Below, piece after piece: positions 17,927-27,752 of a stretch of 64,000 nucleotides of DNA. The notes beneath the pieces were generated by a model. The model did not search any database. It had not been told where the DNA came from and worked only from the letters and a program-made list of their open reading frames with translations. Source of the DNA: Asaia sp037151935 (GTDB taxonomy: Bacteria; Pseudomonadota; Alphaproteobacteria; Acetobacterales; Acetobacteraceae); contig NZ_CP157575.1 of NCBI RefSeq assembly GCF_051628905.1, positions 2,914,001 to 2,978,000 of the forward strand, in the 5' to 3' direction. The position numbers and the translations under genes were made by a program. Position 1 is the first letter of the stretch, and each line of letters opens with the position of its first letter.

Positions 17927-19411
17927 TCAGGCGCTGGCAGGTTCTGCCGCAAGGAGTTCAGCCAGAACGACGCTCGTGCCTCTCTGTTCCATGCTTTCCG
18001 CCATTTCACGAATCACCCGGCGATGTCCGTCATCGAATGTGAAGCTTTCGAACACGGTCATGGTGAACACCGTCTCCCAGCTTTGCGCGAGCTTGCGCTG
18101 CGTGTCGGACAGTGCGGGTTCGAACGGCGTGAAGGTCTCTCCCTGATCGGTGCGACCGCGCAGATAGCGAATGAAACAGGCCAGAACGAACGCTACCCGG
18201 TCGAGCGACGCGCCAGAGGCTACCAGCTTGTTCCAGCTCGGGGCGAGGAAGACCGGCAGCTTGCTGCCGCCATCGCCGGTGATACGGGCCAGTCTGTCGC
18301 CGACATTCGGGTTGCTGAACCGCGCAATGATCAGATCGCGATAGGCCGGGAGCGGCATGTCCTGCGGCGCGCTCAGATGCGGAATGACATCGAGGCTCAT
18401 GAAGCGCTCGACCAATTTGCCGATCTGTGGGTCGATAATGGCATCGCGCACGGTTTCGAGCCCCGAAAGCTGGCCGGGATAGGCGAGCATCGAGTGCGAG
18501 GCATTGAGCATGCGCACCTTGGCGAGTTCGTAAGGATGAACATCGGGAACGATCTGGGCCCCCACTTTTTCGAGCGCCGGGCGCCCGTTCACGAAGCGGT
18601 CTTCGATCACCCATTGGGCAAATTCTTCTGAAATCACCGGCAGGCGGTCATGCACGCCGCATTCGATGTTCACCCGGTCGGCATCCTCCTTTAGCACGGC
18701 AGGCGTGATGCGATCGACCATCGAGCTTGGGAAAGTAACATTCTGCTCGATCCATTCCGCCAGTTCCGGGTCGAGCGCGCGGGCATGGCTCACGACCGAG
18801 CGCTGGGTCACGATGCCATTATCGCGCAGATTATCGCAGGACATGACAGTAAAGGGCGCAATGCCTGCCTCGCGCCGGATACGCAGCGCCTCGACGATAT
18901 AGCCGAAAGCTGATTCCGGCTTGTTCGGGGCCGCAAGCTCACGCTGCGTCAGAGGCGTTTCCAGACGGTAGCTGCCGGTGGCGTGGTCCTGATTATACCC
19001 TCCTTCGGTGATGGTCATCGACACGATCCGCGTCTCGGGATCTGCCATACGGGCCAGCACGGCTTGCGGGTCGGCAGGGGCAAAAAGATAATCGAGCATC
19101 GAGCCGATCACCTGATGCCGTGTCGTGCCGTCGGGCGCGTAGCGCGTCAGGGTGTAGAGATTATCCTGTGCCGGAAAGGCTTCGAGCTTCAGACGCTCGG
19201 TTGCATCGTCGATCAGCCCGACGCCGCAGAACGCCCAGCCTTCATTGCCCGGCTGGCCCAGCAGGCGATCGACATACCAGCATTGATGCGCGCGATGAAA
19301 ATTGCCGACGCTCAGATGCACGATCCCCGCTTTCAGGGCGGTGCGATCATAGGGAAAAACCTCGGCGCTGGCGGGAAGGGTCGAGAGGGTCTCTGAGGAA
19401 AGAGCGATCAT
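17927..19411 (-). CDS. Mannitol dehydrogenase family polyol dehydrogenase
   Basis: A 494-residue NAD(P)-dependent long-chain dehydrogenase that interconverts a polyol such as mannitol and its ketose (fructose). The catalytic set KxxxxNxxH is present in KVRMLNASH (K298, N303, H306 from this start), almost the same numbering as the well-known Pseudomonas mannitol 2-dehydrogenase, and the SCDNLRDNG motif typical of the family is intact. The exact polyol is not proved. ATG 19411 has AGGA nearby; an in-frame ATG nine codons upstream is the alternative. Neighbouring genes are unrelated, so it appears to be transcribed alone. Confidence 0.88.
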   Translation of the reverse strand: MIALSSETLSTLPASAEVFPYDRTALKAGIVHLSVGNFHRAHQCWYVDRLLGQPGNEGWAFCGVGLIDDATERLKLEAFPAQDNLYTLTRYAPDGTTRHQVIGSMLDYLFAPADPQAVLARMADPETRIVSMTITEGGYNQDHATGSYRLETPLTQRELAAPNKPESAFGYIVEALRIRREAGIAPFTVMSCDNLRDNGIVTQRSVVSHARALDPELAEWIEQNVTFPSSMVDRITPAVLKEDADRVNIECGVHDRLPVISEEFAQWVIEDRFVNGRPALEKVGAQIVPDVHPYELAKVRMLNASHSMLAYPGQLSGLETVRDAIIDPQIGKLVERFMSLDVIPHLSAPQDMPLPAYRDLIIARFSNPNVGDRLARITGDGGSKLPVFLAPSWNKLVASGASLDRVAFVLACFIRYLRGRTDQGETFTPFEPALSDTQRKLAQSWETVFTMTVFESFTFDDGHRRVIREMAESMEQRGTSVVLAELLAAEPASA

Positions 19412-19614
19412 GGGCTGTCCTGAAGGAGCACGAGACATAAGAAGGGCGGCACGTCCTGAACGACGTGTCTGGAAAAGTGTGTCTGAAACTGCCCCGTTCG
19501 GGGCGCGGGTCTGGAGTGCAGCGCGCGGGATGATGTGGCGGTTCCCGTCAGAGGCTCAAGAGCAAAAAACGGCGTTCTATGGCACTATTTGGTGAAGAGG
19601 CTTAAACCCGCATC

Positions 19615-20820
19615 ATGCAGACACCACACATCATCGCCGTGATCGGTGCCGGGCCTGCCGGGCTCGCCGCCGCCGAAAGCCTCTCAGCCGACGGGTTCGA
19701 TGTGGTCGTCTATGATCAGATGCCAAGCCCGGCCCGCAAATTTCTCATGGCCGGCCGCAGTGGGCTCAATCTGACCCATGCTGAAGACCTCGAGAAATTC
19801 CTTTCGCGCTACGGCGCTTCCGCCTCCTGGCTGGAGCCGATGATCCGGGAGTTTCCGCCGCAGGCCTTGAGGGAATGGGCAGAAGAACTCGGTCAGCCCT
19901 GCTTCACCGGTAGCAGCGGGCGTGTTTTCCCGAAGGCGATGAAGGCCTCGCCGCTGCTGCGCGCCTGGCTGGCACGACTGGCAGCGCAAAACACGGTCTT
20001 CGCCCTGCGCCATCGCTGGACAGGGTGGGACGAAACCGGGGGCCTGAGGTTCGAAACCCCGCAAGGCGAAAAGAGGGTGGCAGCAGCAGCGACTATTCTT
20101 GCGTCGGGTGGCGCATCATGGCCGCGCCTCGGCAGCGATGGCGGCTGGACGCATTTCCTCACGCCAGAAAGCCTCTCGCCTTTGCAACCCGCCAATTGCG
20201 GTTTCAGGACTGCCTTGCCGCCGGAATTTCATGAGCAGTTTCACGGCGAGGTGCTGCATTCGGTCACGATCGGAGGGGCAGGACAAAGCGCCAGAGGCGA
20301 TGTGACGCTTACCCGTCAGGGCATCGAGGGCGCGCCGGTCTATCGTCTCTCGGCTCTGTGGCGGGAAGCCCTGAGGCGGAAGGGGCGATTGCAGATCACG
20401 CTCGATTTCCGGCCGGGCCTGACGCAGGAGATCTTGCAGTCGCGTCTGGAAGGGTTTCGTGAGCGTGAAAGCCAGTCGGGCAGGCTGCGTCGTCTGGGGC
20501 TGTCCCCGGCCGCGCGCTGGTTGCTGCGCGAGGCCGCACCGACTCATTCCGGCGCCGGGATTCTGGCGCAGCATATCAAATCCTGCCCGCTCGACCTCGT
20601 GGCACCGGATTCTCTTGCCCGCGCCATTTCCACGGCGGGCGGTGTGAGGCGAGAGGCGCTCGATGACGGGTTGATGCTCAGACAGCGCCCCGGTGTTTTT
20701 GCAGCGGGTGAAATGCTGGACTGGGAGGCGCCCACGGGCGGCTATCTGCTTCAGGCCTGTTTCGCGACCGGACGTCGTGCGGCGCAGGGGGTGAAAAACC
20801 ACCTGCGACAAAACCCGTGA
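19615..20820 (+). CDS. FAD-dependent oxidoreductase, HI0933/BaiN-like
   Basis: A 401-residue cytoplasmic flavoprotein. The dinucleotide motif GAGPAGLAAAESL (8-20), the KFLMAGRSGLNLTH segment and the C-terminal GEMLDWEAPTGGYLLQACFATG identify the HI0933-like family, in the PP4765-type subgroup. Members are poorly characterised, with some relatives reducing bile-acid or steroid-type enones. It is followed 63 bases later by an ATPase gene in the same direction and may share its transcript. Its role here cannot be narrowed. Confidence 0.85.
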   Translation: MQTPHIIAVIGAGPAGLAAAESLSADGFDVVVYDQMPSPARKFLMAGRSGLNLTHAEDLEKFLSRYGASASWLEPMIREFPPQALREWAEELGQPCFTGSSGRVFPKAMKASPLLRAWLARLAAQNTVFALRHRWTGWDETGGLRFETPQGEKRVAAAATILASGGASWPRLGSDGGWTHFLTPESLSPLQPANCGFRTALPPEFHEQFHGEVLHSVTIGGAGQSARGDVTLTRQGIEGAPVYRLSALWREALRRKGRLQITLDFRPGLTQEILQSRLEGFRERESQSGRLRRLGLSPAARWLLREAAPTHSGAGILAQHIKSCPLDLVAPDSLARAISTAGGVRREALDDGLMLRQRPGVFAAGEMLDWEAPTGGYLLQACFATGRRAAQGVKNHLRQNP

Positions 20821-20883
20821 GCGCCTTCGTATTCGTCCGCGTGATGGCTGACTTTGGAGGCGAGTTGCGCTAGGGACAGCCCC

Positions 20884-22314
20884 ATGAGCGTATCGATCAC
20901 GATGGGCCGTGGCCGTGACGGCGCGGATGTCCAGCTAGACCTGACAGAACTTCTCGCAACCCGCCTGCTGGTGCAGGGTAATTCGGGCTCGGGAAAATCG
21001 CATCTGCTGCGTCGCCTGCTTGAGCAGACAGCCACGCTCGTGCAGCAGGTGATTGTCGATCCCGAGGGCGATTTCGTGACCCTCGCCGATAAATATGGCC
21101 ATCTTGTTATCGACGCTTCAGAACAGACGGAAGCCACGCTGCGTGCCGCAGGCGAGCGCGCCCGCGCCCATCGCGCTTCTGTCGTGCTCAATCTGGAATC
21201 CGTCGAGGCCGAAATGCAGCTTCGCGCTGCGGGGTCTTTCCTCAACGGCATGTTCGAGGCGCCTCGTGCCCATTGGTACCCAGTGCTGGTGGTTGTGGAC
21301 GAGGCCCAGCTTTTCGCGCCCGTCGCGAGTGGCGATACCTCGGACGAGGCGCGCCGCCTGTCGCTTGGCGCCATGACCAATCTGATGTGCCGTGGCCGAA
21401 AGCGCGGCCTGGCCGGGGTGATTGCCACCCAGCGTCTGGCCAAGCTTGCCAAGAATGTCGCGGCAGAGGCGTCCAATTTCCTCATGGGCCGCACTTTTCT
21501 CGATATCGATATGGTGCGTGCAGCCGATCTTCTGGGTATGGAGCGGCGTACCGCAGAGGCGTTTCGCGATCTGGCGCGCGGGCAGTTCATGGCACTCGGC
21601 CCTGCACTGAGTCGCAGGCCGCTCATGGTGTCGATCGGCGCTGTCGAGACGGCAAGCCATGCGACGGGCCCTGCTCTGACGCCCTTCGAAGCCCGCCCCG
21701 CCGAAGATAATTACAGCCTCATTCTCGAACCCGTGGTCGAAACGACACCTCGCCCCAGGGAGCGCCGTGCGTCCGCACCCGATCTGCTTGCCCAGTTGGA
21801 CTCCTATGCGGCAGTGCCTATCGAAGAGGCCGCCCCGGTTGTCGAAGCCGCTCCCGAACTGCTCTGGCGCCTGACCGAGGCGGTGGTCGCAGAAAACGAG
21901 TCGGCCTATCGCCCGCTCGCCACGCTGTATCAGGATTTTCAGCTTCGGGCGCGTATCGAGCGCCTCGATCGTAACGTGCTCGATCTGGGGGCTTTCCGCC
22001 TGCTTCTGGCCAGCGTGCGCTCAGGCTCGAGCTTCGAGCAGGCGCAGGAAGAAGGCTGGGAGCAGGCGCTCGAGATCGCGCGTGCCGTGCCTGAAGACGT
22101 GCAGGGTGTGGTGCTGCTTCTGGCGCGTGCAGCCCTCGACGGCGCGCCCTGCCCGGGGGACGAAGCGATTGCAGAAGCCTATGGCACGCATTCGCTCGGT
22201 CGTGCGCGCAGGCAGCTCGCCTATCTCGAAGAGCGACAGATCATCGTAGTGCAGGACATGCCCTCCGGCCGACGCATTGCCTTCATCGGCTATGGCTGGC
22301 AGACCTGCGGCTAG
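20884..22314 (+). CDS. HerA-like ATPase (DUF87 family)
   Basis: A 476-residue ATPase with Walker A GNSGSGKSH (around residues 31-39) and Walker B VLVVVDEAQLF (around 135-145), a strand-arginine region RGRKRGL and TQRLAKLAKN. These place it with HerA/VirB4-type DUF87 ATPases, many of which pump or translocate DNA. The C-terminal 200 residues are helical and do not match a known nuclease. No NurA-like partner or restriction gene is adjacent, so it is an orphan. ATG 20884 was chosen because it starts the first beta strand of the fold; an upstream extension has no ribosome site. Confidence 0.8.
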   Translation: MSVSITMGRGRDGADVQLDLTELLATRLLVQGNSGSGKSHLLRRLLEQTATLVQQVIVDPEGDFVTLADKYGHLVIDASEQTEATLRAAGERARAHRASVVLNLESVEAEMQLRAAGSFLNGMFEAPRAHWYPVLVVVDEAQLFAPVASGDTSDEARRLSLGAMTNLMCRGRKRGLAGVIATQRLAKLAKNVAAEASNFLMGRTFLDIDMVRAADLLGMERRTAEAFRDLARGQFMALGPALSRRPLMVSIGAVETASHATGPALTPFEARPAEDNYSLILEPVVETTPRPRERRASAPDLLAQLDSYAAVPIEEAAPVVEAAPELLWRLTEAVVAENESAYRPLATLYQDFQLRARIERLDRNVLDLGAFRLLLASVRSGSSFEQAQEEGWEQALEIARAVPEDVQGVVLLLARAALDGAPCPGDEAIAEAYGTHSLGRARRQLAYLEERQIIVVQDMPSGRRIAFIGYGWQTCG

Positions 22315-22387
22315 GGCAACCAGCAGGCGCGCTGTCTCGTTCGTTCATGAGTTGCTGCCAGCCCCTGGCGGGGTTATGGAGAAAATT

Positions 22388-22603
22388 ATGACAAATGATG
22401 AACTGATCGCCCTCGTATCCCTTAATGGCGATGACGCCACCTACGACGCCCGTCTTTCCGGCTACGATATTACCGTGCCGGTGCGGATCGAGGGAGGCGA
22501 TGGGCACTACATCATCAAGCATCTCGTCAAGCCCATGTATTTTTCAGGCGCGATGATCATCGACGTCAAACTTCTGGACGCCGACGCCCCCCATCACGGG
22601 TGA
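22388..22603 (+). CDS. Small hypothetical protein
   Basis: A 71-residue cytoplasmic protein between the HerA-like ATPase and kup, on the same strand. GGAG stands six bases before the ATG, which is the main support for this start rather than the in-frame ATG at 22376. Acidic, with alternating hydrophobic residues (YDITVPVRIEGG and GHYIIKHLV), it looks like a small beta-rich fold. No family is recognised. The kup start follows 30 bases later, so cotranscription is likely. Confidence 0.6.
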   Translation: MTNDELIALVSLNGDDATYDARLSGYDITVPVRIEGGDGHYIIKHLVKPMYFSGAMIIDVKLLDADAPHHG

Positions 22604-22633
22604 GGGCAGGGGCAGAATAAAACGGGGAGCCGT

Positions 22634-24505
22634 ATGGCCGAAGAACACAGGAAGGTGCTGCCCGGCGCGCTGGCAGCACTTGGCATCGTTTTTGGCGATA
22701 TCGGAACAAGCCCACTTTATACCCTCCAGACCGTCCTCAACGATACGGGTTCGACAGATCGCGAGACGCTTCTCGGCGGTTTCTCGCTTCTGGTCTGGAC
22801 CATGATCCTTGTCGTGGCCGTCAAATATGCAACCGTGGTAATGCGCGCCGATAACAAGGGTGAGGGCGGTATTCTCGCCCTTTTTTCTCTCGTCGGTGGC
22901 TCTTTCGGCAAGCACTGGTACACGCGTGGCACGCTCCTCGCCGCAGCCGGACTGTTTGGCGCGGCCCTGCTTTATGGCGATGGTGCCATCACCCCCGCCA
23001 TTTCGGTGCTGAGCGCCGTCGAAGGCATCGGTGTCGTCACCAAATCGTTGCAACCCTATATCCTGCCGATTGCCGCCCTCATCCTGTTTGGCATTTTTGC
23101 CATCCAGCCTCTGGGCACAGCGCGGATCAGCGCCGTTTTCGGCCCGATCATGCTACTCTGGTTTCTCGCTCTGGGCGGTATAGGGCTGAGTTCGCTCCTG
23201 CATGACCCCTCTGTACTGGTCGGCCTCAACCCGTTTTTCGGCCTGCGTTTTCTGTACGAGCACGGGGCAAACAGCCTGACTATCCTCGGCGCTGTCTTCC
23301 TCTCCGTCACAGGTGCCGAGGCGCTTTATGCGGATATGAGCCATGTCGGGCGCCCGAGCGTGCGTCTGGCGCTGGCCGTCATCGTCCTGCCGATGCTGGT
23401 GCTGAGCTATGCAGGGCAGACGGCGTTTCTGGTCAGTCACCCACAGGTCAAAGACAATCCGTTCTTCGCTGCCATGCCCCATGAAATGGTGCTGCCCATG
23501 GTGGTGCTGGCCACATTTGCGACCATCATCGCGAGCCAGGCCATCATTACGGGGGCCTTCACGCTCACGCGTCAGGCCATGCAGCTCGGATGGTTTCCGA
23601 GCCTCAATATCCGCCAGACTTCCGACAGCGAATACGGTCAGATCTATGTCTCGGTCGTCAACTGGATGCTGATGGTCGTGACGCTGCTCATTGCCCTCAG
23701 CTTCAAGAGTTCGGACGCGCTTTCGGGCGCCTATGGCACGGCTGTGTCCACCACCATGCTCATGACGACGCTGCTCGTTTTCGACGTTATGCGCGAACGC
23801 TGGGAGTGGCCGCTCTGGAAGGCCCTGCCAATTGCGCTGTTTTTCGCGGTGATCGATGTCGCGTTCTTTGTCGCCAACCTGCTCAAGATCGACAAGGGCG
23901 GTTATGTCCCGCTTCTGATCGGTCTGGGCATCTATGTCATCATGACGACATGGCGCCGGGGCACCATCCTGCTTCGTGCCGGCCTGGCGCCACTGGGTGA
24001 GCGTTCCGACAAGGTGCTGCAGAAGCTGCGCGATGGCGAACTGATCAGAACGCCGGGGGCGGCTGTTTTCCTCTCGCGTTATGAAAGCGCCCTCCCGCCC
24101 ATCGTCATGCGTCACGTGGCCGATTTCCATTGCCTGCCCGAGCAGGTGGTCGCGCTGAACGTGAAATTCGACACCGTGCCTCGGATACCTGCCGATGAGC
24201 GCATGACGACCAAAGATCTCGGCAACGGGATCTGGCAGATCAACGTCACGTTCGGCTTTGTCGAGATACCCAATCTCTACTATGTGCTCGGCCAGGCGAA
24301 AGAGCAGGGCTGCACGCTCGATCTGGACAAGCTGGTGTTTTTCGCGGGCGACGACGACGTCGTGCCCGATCTGAAAAAACCGAAGATGATCTTGCCGCGC
24401 CGTATCCTGTTCGGCTTTCTCTACCGCAACGCGGTGCGCGCTTCGGATCGCTTCACCCTCCCGCGCGAGCGTCTGGTCGAAATCGGCCATCAGGTCGAAA
24501 TCTGA
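22634..24505 (+). CDS. kup: Potassium uptake protein Kup
   Basis: A 623-residue low-affinity K+/H+ symporter of the inner membrane. The diagnostic GIVFGDIGTSPLYTLQTV lies at about residues 17-34, and GEGGILALFSL and GDGAITPAISVLSAVEG follow; about twelve membrane segments fill the first 430 residues and a soluble C-terminal domain the rest, the normal layout and length for the family. GGGGAGC-like purines precede the ATG. A short hairpin (GGCGC near 24535 with GCGCC near 24555) follows the gene. Confidence 0.94.
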   Translation: MAEEHRKVLPGALAALGIVFGDIGTSPLYTLQTVLNDTGSTDRETLLGGFSLLVWTMILVVAVKYATVVMRADNKGEGGILALFSLVGGSFGKHWYTRGTLLAAAGLFGAALLYGDGAITPAISVLSAVEGIGVVTKSLQPYILPIAALILFGIFAIQPLGTARISAVFGPIMLLWFLALGGIGLSSLLHDPSVLVGLNPFFGLRFLYEHGANSLTILGAVFLSVTGAEALYADMSHVGRPSVRLALAVIVLPMLVLSYAGQTAFLVSHPQVKDNPFFAAMPHEMVLPMVVLATFATIIASQAIITGAFTLTRQAMQLGWFPSLNIRQTSDSEYGQIYVSVVNWMLMVVTLLIALSFKSSDALSGAYGTAVSTTMLMTTLLVFDVMRERWEWPLWKALPIALFFAVIDVAFFVANLLKIDKGGYVPLLIGLGIYVIMTTWRRGTILLRAGLAPLGERSDKVLQKLRDGELIRTPGAAVFLSRYESALPPIVMRHVADFHCLPEQVVALNVKFDTVPRIPADERMTTKDLGNGIWQINVTFGFVEIPNLYYVLGQAKEQGCTLDLDKLVFFAGDDDVVPDLKKPKMILPRRILFGFLYRNAVRASDRFTLPRERLVEIGHQVEI

Positions 24506-24582
24506 ACCCGATCCGCTTTTCCGCTTTTTACCAGCAGGGCGCCCTCGAGTGTGAATGCGCCCTACTCTCAAGGAACCCATCC

Positions 24583-24918
24583 ATGCGTCCTCTTCTCGGC
24601 CTCTCGTTGCTGGCCTTCGCTGTTGCAGCCCCTCTCGCCCATGCCGAACCGGGCGGATGCCTGAAATACGGTGCTGCTGGCGCTGTCGGTGGCCATCTGG
24701 TCAATCACGGCGTGCTTGGCGCTGTCGGTGGCTGCGCAACCGGCATGTACAAGCGTCACGAGTTCCGCAAGGAAGCCCGCGAAAAAGCGGCGCTCTATGA
24801 CAAGGAACACCCGGGCGCCAAGGGTAGCTATGAAGAAAAAGCCACGGCCTATGACGTCGAGCATTCGACCCAGCCCGGCAAGTCGGCGCCTTCGGACGCG
24901 CCTGCAACGAAGGACTGA
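24583..24918 (+). CDS. Small exported glycine-zipper-like protein
   Basis: A 111-residue protein with a clear signal peptide (residues 1-22, cleaved after AHA). The mature part starts with a Gly/Ala-rich stretch (GAAGAVGGHLVNHGVLGAVGG) split by small residues, resembling glycine-zipper envelope proteins, and ends in a charged helical tail. Two cysteines (in GGCLKY and GGCATG) could form a disulfide. It is probably periplasmic or envelope-associated. Function is unknown. Two inverted repeats directly follow the stop. Confidence 0.7.
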   Translation: MRPLLGLSLLAFAVAAPLAHAEPGGCLKYGAAGAVGGHLVNHGVLGAVGGCATGMYKRHEFRKEAREKAALYDKEHPGAKGSYEEKATAYDVEHSTQPGKSAPSDAPATKD

Positions 24919-24920
24919 TC

Positions 24921-24976
24921 GAGGGCTGAGGCCCTCACTACGTTCTGCCCTCACATGGTATTCTGCCAGTGAGGGC
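24921..24976 (+). terminator. Two hairpins with interchangeable arms
   Basis: GAGGGC (24921-24926) pairs with GCCCTC (24931-24936), and GCCCTCAC (24947-24954) pairs with GTGAGGGC (24969-24976). Both contain the same GCCCTCAC sequence, so alternative pairings are possible. They end the small exported-protein gene. Confidence 0.55.
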
Positions 24977-25082
24977 GGTCCGGTCGGTTTTGTCGCGACC
25001 GCAAAAGTAACGCATTGTATCTCATGTCAAAACATGACAATCAGGGCGGGTCTTCCCTCGCAGGCCAGAACGACTGATTCTC

Positions 25083-26324
25083 ATGTCCGTCATCACCCCT
25101 ATTAAATGCGGCCCGATATCGTCGGTGCCAGGCTCGATTGCCATCGTCCTGCGCGATTTCCGTCTCGGCGGTAGCGAGCGTGTGGCCATCGGCCTCGCCA
25201 ATTACTGGGCGTCACGACAGATTGCCGTCACGCTGCTCGTCGGTCGTGACGATGGCCCTCTGCGTTCTCTGCTCGTCCCTGCCGTCGAGATTGTCGATCT
25301 GGCGCTCAAACCCGGTCTCGGCGACACCCGTCTTGCCTGGTCTCTTGCCTTTCGCGCGCGCGAAGTGCTGCGCTCGAGAAAGATCGAGTCCTGCTACGTA
25401 CCGGGCAATAGTCATTGGCCCGTCATACCGATGATTAAATCGCTCCCTGCTGCGCAGGCGCCGCATGTCGTGGCACAGGTGAGTTCGCCGGTTTGTCGCC
25501 CCGGCCGGTCGCGTCTGATACAGATCGGTTACAATTGGCGCATGCGTCGTCTGCTCGGCAAAGCCGATGCCATCACAACGTTGAGCGAGTCTCTGGCGTA
25601 TGAGACACGGGAGATCGTCGGCTGTGCCCATGTCGATGTCGTGCCGCTTCCGGCATTGTGGGATGAAGGCCGTCCATCCCCTGTTCCGCAAGGTACGATG
25701 ACCATCCTCGCGGCCGGGCGTCTCGTGCCGATCAAGGGGTTCGACCTCTTGATCAACGCTTTTGCCGAGGTTGCAGCCCGACATCCCGAGGCAAGGCTGG
25801 TGATCTGTGGGGAAGGGCCGGAGCGTGGCGCGCTGGAAAACCTGATCGGCTCGCTCGGTCTGACCGCGCGGGTAACGCTGACTGGCTATGTGCCCAGCAT
25901 CCGCCCTTTTCTGGAGCAGGCGCGTCTTTTCGTTGTGTCGTCGCATTGCGAGAGTTTCGGCGCTGTCCTGCTAGAGGCGCTGGCCGCCGGGCGTCAGATC
26001 GTCTCCACGCGTTGTTCTCCGGCGGTGGAGAGCCTGATAACCTGCGCGACGGCTGGGCGCAGCGTGCCGACGCGCGATGTTGCGGCGCTTGCAGGCGCAA
26101 TGAGCGACCTTCTTTACGAACCTTCTCCCGATTGCGAAGCACTCGCCGCACTCGTGTCGCCCTTTCACGTCTCCCGGGGGGGAGAGGATTTTCTTGCCCT
26201 GATGCGTCCCCGTTCGGCTGTGTCTGATACGACCGAGCGCGTTGGCGGTGAGCTTCGTGACAAGCCTTCCCAAAGCCCGAGAGCCTCCATGGTCCATGCC
26301 AGTCTTACGAGGCACGCCCTTTGA
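25083..26324 (+). CDS. Glycosyltransferase family 4 protein
   Basis: A 413-residue GT-B fold glycosyltransferase. The N-terminal acceptor domain begins near LRDFRLGGSERVA, and the C-terminal nucleotide-sugar domain shows LAAGRLVPIKGFDLLINAF, ICGEGPER and the family signature ESFGAVLLEALAAG (E-x7-E pattern). It should add a sugar to a growing lipid-linked or cell-surface glycan. A flippase gene follows 33 bases later in the same direction, so the two form a small surface-polysaccharide unit. Donor and acceptor are unknown. A nearby in-frame start cannot be excluded. Confidence 0.88.
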   Translation: MSVITPIKCGPISSVPGSIAIVLRDFRLGGSERVAIGLANYWASRQIAVTLLVGRDDGPLRSLLVPAVEIVDLALKPGLGDTRLAWSLAFRAREVLRSRKIESCYVPGNSHWPVIPMIKSLPAAQAPHVVAQVSSPVCRPGRSRLIQIGYNWRMRRLLGKADAITTLSESLAYETREIVGCAHVDVVPLPALWDEGRPSPVPQGTMTILAAGRLVPIKGFDLLINAFAEVAARHPEARLVICGEGPERGALENLIGSLGLTARVTLTGYVPSIRPFLEQARLFVVSSHCESFGAVLLEALAAGRQIVSTRCSPAVESLITCATAGRSVPTRDVAALAGAMSDLLYEPSPDCEALAALVSPFHVSRGGEDFLALMRPRSAVSDTTERVGGELRDKPSQSPRASMVHASLTRHAL

Positions 26325-26357
26325 CAAAATCGCCCTATCGCGATCTCTTGCCGCCCC

Positions 26358-27686
26358 ATGGCCTCTGAACAACGCTCGGCGCTGCACCGCATTTTCAGCA
26401 ATACCGGATTTCTGATTTCCAGCCGGATCATCAACGCGCTGTGCAGCTTTGCCTATGTGGCATGGGCCGTACATGCGCTCGGGCTCAAGACGTTCGGTGT
26501 ACTCCTGCTCATCACGACCTTTGTGACGCTGGTTTCCGACATGACGCATCTGCAATCGTGGCAGACCCTGCTTCATTACGGTACCGCGTCGTTCGAGGCG
26601 CGTGACAGGCGTCGCTTCATGCCCATCCTCGGTTATTGCATCCGTTCGGACATGATCAGCGCGGCAATCGGGCTCGTTGGGGGTGTGATCGTGATCGCCC
26701 TGACAGGCACGCATTTTCTGGGCTGGTCTGACCCGGTCAAGCGCGATGCGAGCTGGATGATGCTGACGGTCGCCTTCATGAATACGGGCTGGTCTACCGG
26801 CGTCATCAGGTTGTGCAATCGCTTCGGGCTGGCAGCCCTGTTCGATTTCGGTTCGACCTGCGTGCGGACCCTTGGTTATCTCGTCGGCTATCTATGCCAC
26901 GCGCCGCTCGAATTCTTTCTGTTCATCTGGTTCTTGCACCAATTTGCCCTCTTTGTCCTGACCAGCCTTGGCGGCCTCGTGCTGTTGCGTCGGCATATGG
27001 GCGGAGAGATAGGGCTTGTTTCCTCCTTTCTGACGCCGTCGGAGACGCTCGGCATCTGGGGCTTTACGATCCGGGTCAGCATCAACCAAATTCTCGATGC
27101 GCTGTTCAGACAGGGTGGCACGCTGATCATCGGTGCCATGCTGGGCGCACGCGATGTCGCAATCTATCGCGTGACGAAACAGATTTGCGATGGCCTCGCC
27201 AAACCTGCGCAGATGATGATCCCGAGCCTCTATCCTGAATTCGTGCGGTTCAGAGACAGCCAGAACTGGAGCGCATTGCGCCATGTTGCGCGCAGGCTGG
27301 CTCTGGTCATTATCGGGTTCTCTGCGCTTGCCGTGCTGGTTGCGCTGTTCGGCGGCAAGGCCATTCTGCATCTGATGCTGCATGACAGCTTTGCCAATGA
27401 GATGCCAATCATCCTGCTCATGGTGTTCAGCGCCCTACTCGAAGTCTGCATCATTCCGCTCGAAACGCTTCTGACGGTGATGGGGCGTCTGGCCATTATT
27501 CTCAAATACCGTCTGGTAGTGATCACTCTTTATTTTGCGATCCTCGCCGGGCTGATGGCGCTATGCGGGGTGACGGGGGCGGCTCTGGCCAGCGTGGCCT
27601 GCTCGATCATGATCTTCGTCATCTGTCTCGTGCTGGCAGCGCGCTGGATCTCGCCACGTCATGCGGCGAAATACGGCGAGGCCTGA
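26358..27686 (+). CDS. Oligosaccharide flippase-like membrane protein
   Basis: A 442-residue inner-membrane protein with about 12 hydrophobic segments and the N-terminal NTGFLISSRIINALCSFAYVA pattern of polysaccharide-flippase (Wzx/MATE-like) proteins. It would move lipid-linked oligosaccharides to the outer leaflet. It directly follows a family 4 glycosyltransferase, which supports this role. No polymerase or initiating transferase is seen, so the pathway must be completed elsewhere. An alternative is a lipid II or teichoic-type flippase, but neighbours favour glycans. Confidence 0.8.
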   Translation: MASEQRSALHRIFSNTGFLISSRIINALCSFAYVAWAVHALGLKTFGVLLLITTFVTLVSDMTHLQSWQTLLHYGTASFEARDRRRFMPILGYCIRSDMISAAIGLVGGVIVIALTGTHFLGWSDPVKRDASWMMLTVAFMNTGWSTGVIRLCNRFGLAALFDFGSTCVRTLGYLVGYLCHAPLEFFLFIWFLHQFALFVLTSLGGLVLLRRHMGGEIGLVSSFLTPSETLGIWGFTIRVSINQILDALFRQGGTLIIGAMLGARDVAIYRVTKQICDGLAKPAQMMIPSLYPEFVRFRDSQNWSALRHVARRLALVIIGFSALAVLVALFGGKAILHLMLHDSFANEMPIILLMVFSALLEVCIIPLETLLTVMGRLAIILKYRLVVITLYFAILAGLMALCGVTGAALASVACSIMIFVICLVLAARWISPRHAAKYGEA

Positions 27687-27752
27687 ACCCGAAAGATGGC
27701 GTTTCACGGGTGGGGCCAGCTCAAGTCAGGCAAATCAGCCTCCCGACAGTTC

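Noticed and set aside
23153..24580. Minus-strand ORF of 475 codons
   Set aside because: Antisense to kup; no family residues.
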